64,000 bases of DNA from Lineus longissimus (Eukaryota; Nemertea; Pilidiophora; Heteronemertea; Lineidae), in NCBI RefSeq assembly GCF_910592395.1, contig NC_088326.1, positions 253,001 through 317,000 of the forward strand, written 5' to 3'. The notes under the pieces were generated by a model that did not search any database, was not told the origin of the DNA, and saw nothing but the letters and a program-made list of their open reading frames with translations. Both the position numbers and the translations under genes were made by a program. Positions within the stretch are counted from its first letter, which is position 1. Every line of letters begins with the position of its first letter. This document shows positions 57,973-64,000 of this stretch, piece by piece.

Positions 57973-60900
57973 TTGACAGTTCTCAGATTGTCTTTGGACT
58001 GATGGGAAGTTATGTTTCAATTTTTCCTTTTCGTCTTCGTCTAGTATAAATCAGACCGTAACAAAACTAAGGATCAGACCACTCGACCATCCGTGGCACG
58101 TGAAAGACACTTTTCTCTGCGATGGTAGGCCATATTTTGCGCCCGCAAGCAGGCAGAACAAAGCAAGCCGTTTCGCACTGCCGCTGCCCTGCGCCCAGAT
58201 GCAGATCACGGCAAGTCTTGCTCGTTTTTTAGGCCGGTCTGTGATCTTAGTTGGAACCGATCAACCTGAAATAAGAAAGCAAACAATTAAATGAGAAAAC
58301 AGAACCAACAAATTTGTGGATTCTTTTGTCCGGTGGGTGAACAGGAATCCTGTCTCGTTTTCGGTTTATCCCCGCTGGACAAAAGAACGTAAAAGTGCAA
58401 TCACCCGTTCCGCCATACCCCGGCCCGGTATCTCTTTATACCAGCCCAGCCCATCCCACTACCAAGTGCAGCGGATCGGAGCGACCACTTGGTAACAGCT
58501 GAGAATTCTGAGGAGCGCTTATTGAATAGTTGAAAAGCTTACAAGGTGGACGTCACCACAGACTCCGATGAACTTCTGGTGAACAAAGTTCACGACTATG
58601 ACCGATCAATTTCTATCAATCATTCATTTCCACCTCCTATGCTTTGGCCGAATATTGATGTAAGGACCACTGTTCACCATATCAATCCAATATGGAAGTG
58701 CCAAATATTGTTATAAATCGATCAAGTTTGTTTTTCGTTCTCCACGAAAGCTACATCATGAACTAGTTGAAGCCCATGAGCAATGGTTGGTTTCAAATGA
58801 TCATGGCCTTGGTTGTCCATGAAAGCAAACTTATCCCTGCGTTGGTTGTGACTTTGTCCTCGAATGAGCAATGTGGGTAAATGGTAATTATGATTAAAAC
58901 ACTACTGAATCTCATTCCGTGCAACGCAGCTGATAAGAATCATGATCATACCTTTGCATTAAAGAAAAGAAGAAATGCAACAAACGATGCTATAAGATTG
59001 AAACGTACCCAATAACAGGTGAGAGGCCATTATCAGAGCAGTTTCTTCACGTCTGTCGCTTGCTTTTGGGCGAGGGATGTCTTCGTTACCACCACATAGA
59101 AAACATACCTCCTTTTGTATTAGTGTCCAGTCCCCAAGACAAGTCCTTGGCTGAAATTCATTTGAACCTTTCTACGAAAACGCATTTTTAAACAAAAGTT
59201 ATGTCTGGTCGTAAATGAAGGGTTACTGTTCACAATTAATACGACATCCTCTTCCTCACATTTCATCAAGAATTGGGAAAGTTCTACTAAATTTAGTCCC
59301 TAAAGTTCGTGTGTCTACCAACAGTGATGTTGGTGGTCTGCTGAAGTGTAACTCATGGTCAGGGGGTTTGGTCAATACATTGATCGTTGAGGGGTTATAA
59401 ACTCATTTTGCCAGCTTTGATTGATCAGGATGACTTAGTTTCACAATTTGCCCCACCATGGCGGGTCAGTCGGCCAATATTGTCTCTGAATAAGTGCGTT
59501 TGGATTGCTTTCACGTGACGTCATCACCTACCATGCTGGAGGGACGGACAAAAGACAGCAAGCCCAAATGACCATGACGGGATTTGATTCAGTCAAGTCA
59601 TGCACAACAACACATGTTCTGCCCTCCAATGTACCGTGAAAACACTATGACGTTAGACGAGATAGAACAACCTCATTCATGATCAGAGACAAGCACAATG
59701 AGATGTTAGCTCAATCCATGACAGTCGGTCCTGATTCGAGGTCGGTTGTGGAAGAGACAGCTAGGTTGTGACTGTCTTCAAGATCATAGTCAGGTAATAG
59801 GTCAGTCCTAGGCAGTAGATGATAACATTACTACGCTCTTATACAGGCACAACCTTGATGTTACCTCTCTCATTGACGTCTTGACCTACTGCCTTTGGCT
59901 GAGCTAAGCTCTCACTATGCTATGCAGGTACAACCTCGCCGTCTCATCCACAACTGACATAAGGGTCTTGTCCCTCAGACAGCACTTTCTTACACCCTGG
60001 GTCTTTACAGAGCACTGTGAGATGTTCGCTCAGTCCAAGGCAGTAGGTCATGATGTCTGTTATAGAAGAGACCGCCAGGCTGTGCCTGTCTTCAATAGAA
60101 CAGGGAGATGTTGGCTCTTTCCAAGGCAGTAGATCATGATGTATATAGTGGAAGAGACGGCCAGGTTGTGACTGTCTTCAAGTGCATAGTGGAGATGTTG
60201 GCTCCATCCACGACAGTAGCAGGTCCTGATGTCTGTAGTGGAAGAAACGGCCAGACTGTCTTTGAGAGCAACGTGAGTCAAGGGCAGTAGGCCCCGATAT
60301 CAGTAGTGGAAGTGATTTCCAGGTCTTTTTTGTCTGAAGGTCAGCTGAACGCAGTAGATTCGATGAACTTATGGTGTCCTGCTAACAGAGATGTCGTCTA
60401 TAGGAGATTCCAATGTGGTATAGTTTTCGGTCTCATGCAGGTCTTGTACACGAACTCGGGGTGAGGTGATACTGAGCCAAGGTAAACCAAGGAGGTAAAC
60501 GAACACAGTGATTTTAAAAAGATGAAGATATTTTAATAAACTTTTCCAGAAGTTAGCATAAAACTCTGAGCAGTGTAGAACTCTCAAGTAATTCAAATGA
60601 ATACATTGCTGATATGTATATTGGTACATAAACATTTGAGTTCATCCTTATCTATAGTATAAAAATAAAAATTTCCAACATATACACACAACCAGAGAGT
60701 TGCACACCAAAACGTAAGTTATAGTTTTACGTTACACGCAGCACACGTTACAGTAACACATTTAACCTCTAAAGAATGTTCGAGTCTAATAACTGTACTG
60801 TTAAACAAGAAATATTTGTATGAATTGTTAACATATCACAAAATCATTTAAAAACAAAAACAGACACCTTTAAGAACTACCAGTAACCAAGACAACAGTT

Positions 60901-61830
60901 ATATCTCAGTGAATAGTGAGGTTTGGCAAATATCACAAATTGCAAATTACCATCTTTTAATCCCAAAGCAATTAACGATCCACTTCGCTGTCAGTTGTAT
61001 CAAGTGTTCAGTGTTGTTCGCCACAAGGCAGTTCAATTGGTTGGTAAAAGAATTTCTTTTTCAATAGACCTTTCTACGACTACCAGATGATAATCAGCTA
61101 AAAGAACATCGACTGTCTCATTACTTTCTCGGATGAATGACATTTTGTAATTTATCAATCTTTCGTGAAATCTGCAACACCGTACATATATACAACAAAC
61201 TAATGACGGAAATTGATTTACATGAGAGCCACTCGGTACCAGATCATTAACCAAAGCCAGGTGGGACCTACCCAAGGACACAAGGGTTGGTCCATGTACC
61301 TTAAAGACAGCTCCTAGTGCAGTGAACATGCAACCCTCAATTCCTCCTGATTGACTTCAACAACAAATGTCAATAGAAACAAATAATGATAATATCATTA
61401 AAATTTGAGCAGACCTGAAAGAGCCTAGGTTACTGTGGAGAAAGTATCTACATACATGTATTGTATAGGAGAAAAATATCACAAATTTTATAGTATCTGT
61501 AGCCCTGCATCACAGTTTCCTAAATTATGCACAATATGCCAAGGACAAAACAGAAAAAAGACAGAAATGTACAGTTGATCCAGCTACAGGAGCCTCCTAG
61601 CTCCTGCATGTTGTCCCCCCTCACGTCCTAAACCTTGACTGCAGAGTCAAACAGAGTTTAACAAGGCCCACCAGGAGATTGTGAATGGACACAATCTTCT
61701 TTGAACGTTTTTATCAATCATTCTAAACCTTGCTGACTCTGACATTTCAATGGTACATTAAGTCTCCCACCATGCATGCTGAGATACATGGACAGGACGA
61801 TAATTCACCAGGTGAAGACCTGTCAACTCC
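57973..61830. other. Upstream flank and likely TTC39 3' UTR; degenerate repeats
   Basis: No further gene was recognised. About 57.97-58.5 kb is the probable promoter region of the minus-strand gene. A degenerate repeat of about 86 bp fills 59690-60300. The A/T-rich 60.6-61.8 kb section is plausibly the long 3' UTR of the TTC39-family gene. Confidence 0.4.
59690..60300. repeat. Degenerate repeat of about 86 bp, four or more copies
   Basis: Copies starting near 59699, 60019, 60106 and 60191 share GAGATGTTNGCTC, CCANGGCAGTAG, a TGATGTCTGTAGT block, GGAAGAGACGGCCAGG and GTGACTGTCTTCA. The last three are adjacent; the first is separated by unrelated DNA. Confidence 0.75.
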
Positions 61831-63997
61831 CTATTTGCCATAGACACCATCACGTTTAATCTGTTTTATTGCAGCGTGGAGACGGGTGTGAAGTCGATTT
61901 TCAAAGTCGTAGTCTTTGTATTTATCCTGGAATGGACAGAGAAAATGGTTGGAATAATAGTTCAACACAACTTGATGATGATGATGGTGATGTGGATGAA
62001 GTCGATGATGATGATGATTATGATGATGATGACGATAACAACAACGTTTTGGAAACCAAACGAATGTCACAACAAAATTGGCAACTAAAACAATAGCCAT
62101 GATATAAACCGTCTTTGTCTCTTCAACTTGAACATGAGCTGCCATGTTCTTCTGAGACAGACCCATCTTCATGTACATACCAGGAGGCACTTCACCCTTT
62201 AATGGAGGACAACAGTCAACATCATAATGGTCTCAGGAATACCTACCTACTAACTTACTTCAGCCCTTAGCTCTTCTCAGAGCCTAGGCCGCCAGCAACT
62301 TTCCTCCACCGAAATCTCAGGAGTACTGTAGTGTTCCCAAACAAGTTAAGAGTTAGCAAGCTCTATCAAGAACTAAACTTGTGAGGAGGAAAGGGAGGGC
62401 CAGATAAAGATAATGTGAGGCCCTGCAGGTGGGGGATTAAAAGTATTACATACATGTAGGCTGTGTATGAAGATTGAACTTGTGGAGTCGACTGGCTGCC
62501 AAAATCCGCATTGTTAAACGGTTCTCGAGAGGAAAACCTTCGGGATAGTCCTAGAAAAGCAAGTTGTTTCGAATGAGGTTAGCGTGTTAATGAAAGCAGG
62601 TAAATTAGGTAGGATTAACACTGCAAGCTACTGTTTTATAAAAGAATAGAGATGCACACAGAAATTGACCACACAAGTTACTGTCGATACTTCCCTTCAG
62701 ACCGAGTCCCGTTTTACTGCATATCGTTTTGTTCAGGTGGCCCATCTGCTCATGAACCTTTTGCTGATAATCAACTGGTCGAAACATGCCTAACATTCGG
62801 TTCTGCTGAGATCGTATCAGCTATCATGTGACTGTTAATTGGAATTAGATATTTCTATGTATTATAGCATAAGTATTATATTTCTAAAGCATGATGATTA
62901 GAACTACTGATCGACGTGTTATAGTTTTAGATATTGGGGTCAGTTTACCTTTGCTCTGGTCAGACATTCCTTCCCCTTCTGCATCGTCTGAAATAAAAGA
63001 AATACCGACAAATTGAATCATGGAATCATATGCAGCATGCCCCAAAAGCGTTGTTTTGCCCCAAAATCAGTACGCACACAAACTATATCCAGTTTTATGT
63101 GTACTCCCAATATAACTTGCAAAAATAACGGAGCACTTTGAAGATATTTGTGATTTTCCTCAGCTCAGATGACCTGCAAGTCACTCACCTGGGGATTGGA
63201 GGCATAAAGAGTACCAAGTTCAAACCAAGCGAATGGCGTCACATGTCCGTCGTCCTTGTGATGAGACTGGAGGGCGATGGCTTCCTCCAGCAATGTGATC
63301 GCAGCCTCCTCATTCCCCAACTGCTTCTGGATGCCGCCCTCCACCAACGCTCGCAAGTGGAAGTATGACTTGTCTTTGAGGTTGTTACACTCTGAAAGTA
63401 GAGACACAAAACTTCCATTACCTGGTCAATATAAACAATACTGGGTGGAATACTAACAAACAATGTTGGGACAGTTGGTAGAACAGACCATGTCTGAATT
63501 CATCAGCTTGAATTTCATCTAAAGTGAAGAGATTGTCTTCTTACCTGTTAACATGGCATGTAAGTATTCTGGTGTACAAGTTGGCAGAGCATTCCATAGA
63601 TAAAGGACCTCAAGTCCAAGCATGACGATCTGGTCTTGGTTTGGAGGAGACTTCTTTAGTCGCTCAGACTGAAAGGGAAAGCAGAGAGACTGATTTTTGC
63701 TACCATATCCATGGAGATCCAAGGGAACCCTAGCAAATACCGTCTTGCAGGGTACAGATGAGGGTGACCGCCACGCAGCTGACCAAAGTGAATGTCAATG
63801 GACAATGTAAAGGACTGGAAGGAACAACACCTAACCCGGTCCCACTTACTGAGGACAGAACCATTTGGTGCTCCATCGTCAATAGCTTTGGGTCGCCTCG
63901 TTAGTTAAGCTACATTCCCAAAGAATAGCCGTTGATAGAAATCTCACCTTCTTTGTGACAAAGTCCTCTATTTGATTATTCTTCCTCTTCACGAGAC
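61831..63997 (-). CDS. TTC39C: TTC39-family tetratricopeptide protein, C-terminal part
   Basis: Five exons visible: 63948-63997, 63545-63668, 63189-63391, 62949-62987 and 61831-61926, phases 0, 1, 0 and 0. The gene continues beyond the right edge; 170 C-terminal residues are here. Family landmarks: LGLEVLYLWNALP, a TPR-like segment LVEGGIQKQLGNEEAAITLLEEAIAL, PFAWFELGTLYA, the 13-codon exon TMQKGKECLTRAK, and the terminal DYDFENRLHTRLHAAI, close to the end of vertebrate TTC39 proteins. TTC39C is favoured by the WNALP motif, but the A/B/C assignment needs the rest. The family has TPRs and an IML2-like fold; TTC39C has been linked to cilia. Exact role here unknown. Confidence 0.85.
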
Positions 63998-64000
63998 CTG

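Overview
The window is animal nuclear DNA. Genes are split into short exons (about 30-450 bp) with GT-AG introns, both strands are used, and there are many minisatellites, MITE-like inverted repeats, tRNA-derived SINEs and 5'-truncated LINE tails. A marine invertebrate fits best, possibly an amphioxus-like or other deuterostome genome; the species cannot be fixed from sequence alone. All exon models below were assembled by hand from reading frame, splice-site and phase agreement; no alignment was run.

Layout, left to right. 1-9.0 kb is mostly repeats: a 91-bp direct duplication, three inverted-repeat elements (one about 725 bp carrying a tRNA-like segment), a 48-bp minisatellite and a degenerate triplicated block. 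A weak two-exon candidate lies at 1.6-1.8 kb. 9.4-17.4 kb is a compact minus-strand block of three complete genes: MRPS14 (mitoribosome), MPV17 (inner mitochondrial membrane) and EF1-alpha (translation elongation). 19.3-20.7 kb holds one LINE tail inserted into another. 22.5-26.7 kb is a complete nine-exon SLC22A18-like transporter on the minus strand.

29-36 kb on the plus strand holds a Rab32/38-family GTPase gene. Its five core exons are clear. Upstream lie at least three related, candidate alternative first exons, all ending in phase 0. 38.8-42.7 kb is a complete SMNDC1 (SPF30) splicing-factor gene on the minus strand, followed upstream by a tandem array of long hairpins. 47.2-51.2 kb on the plus strand is a four-EF-hand calmodulin-like gene with a predicted N-myristoylation signal. 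54.0-56.4 kb on the plus strand encodes an unusual protein with ankyrin repeats, one FN3 domain, six decapeptide repeats, a Gly/Asn-rich beta-prone stretch and a C-terminal Cys4. 57.1-58.0 kb on the minus strand is an unrecognised 303-residue ORF. 61.8-64.0 kb on the minus strand is the 3' part of a TTC39-family gene that runs off the right edge.

Most recognised genes are ordinary housekeeping or trafficking genes with no evident shared pathway. The features most worth following up are the Rab32 exon array, the ANK-FN3-Cys4 protein, and the MPV17 intron minisatellite, which repeats its own splice donor 33 times.
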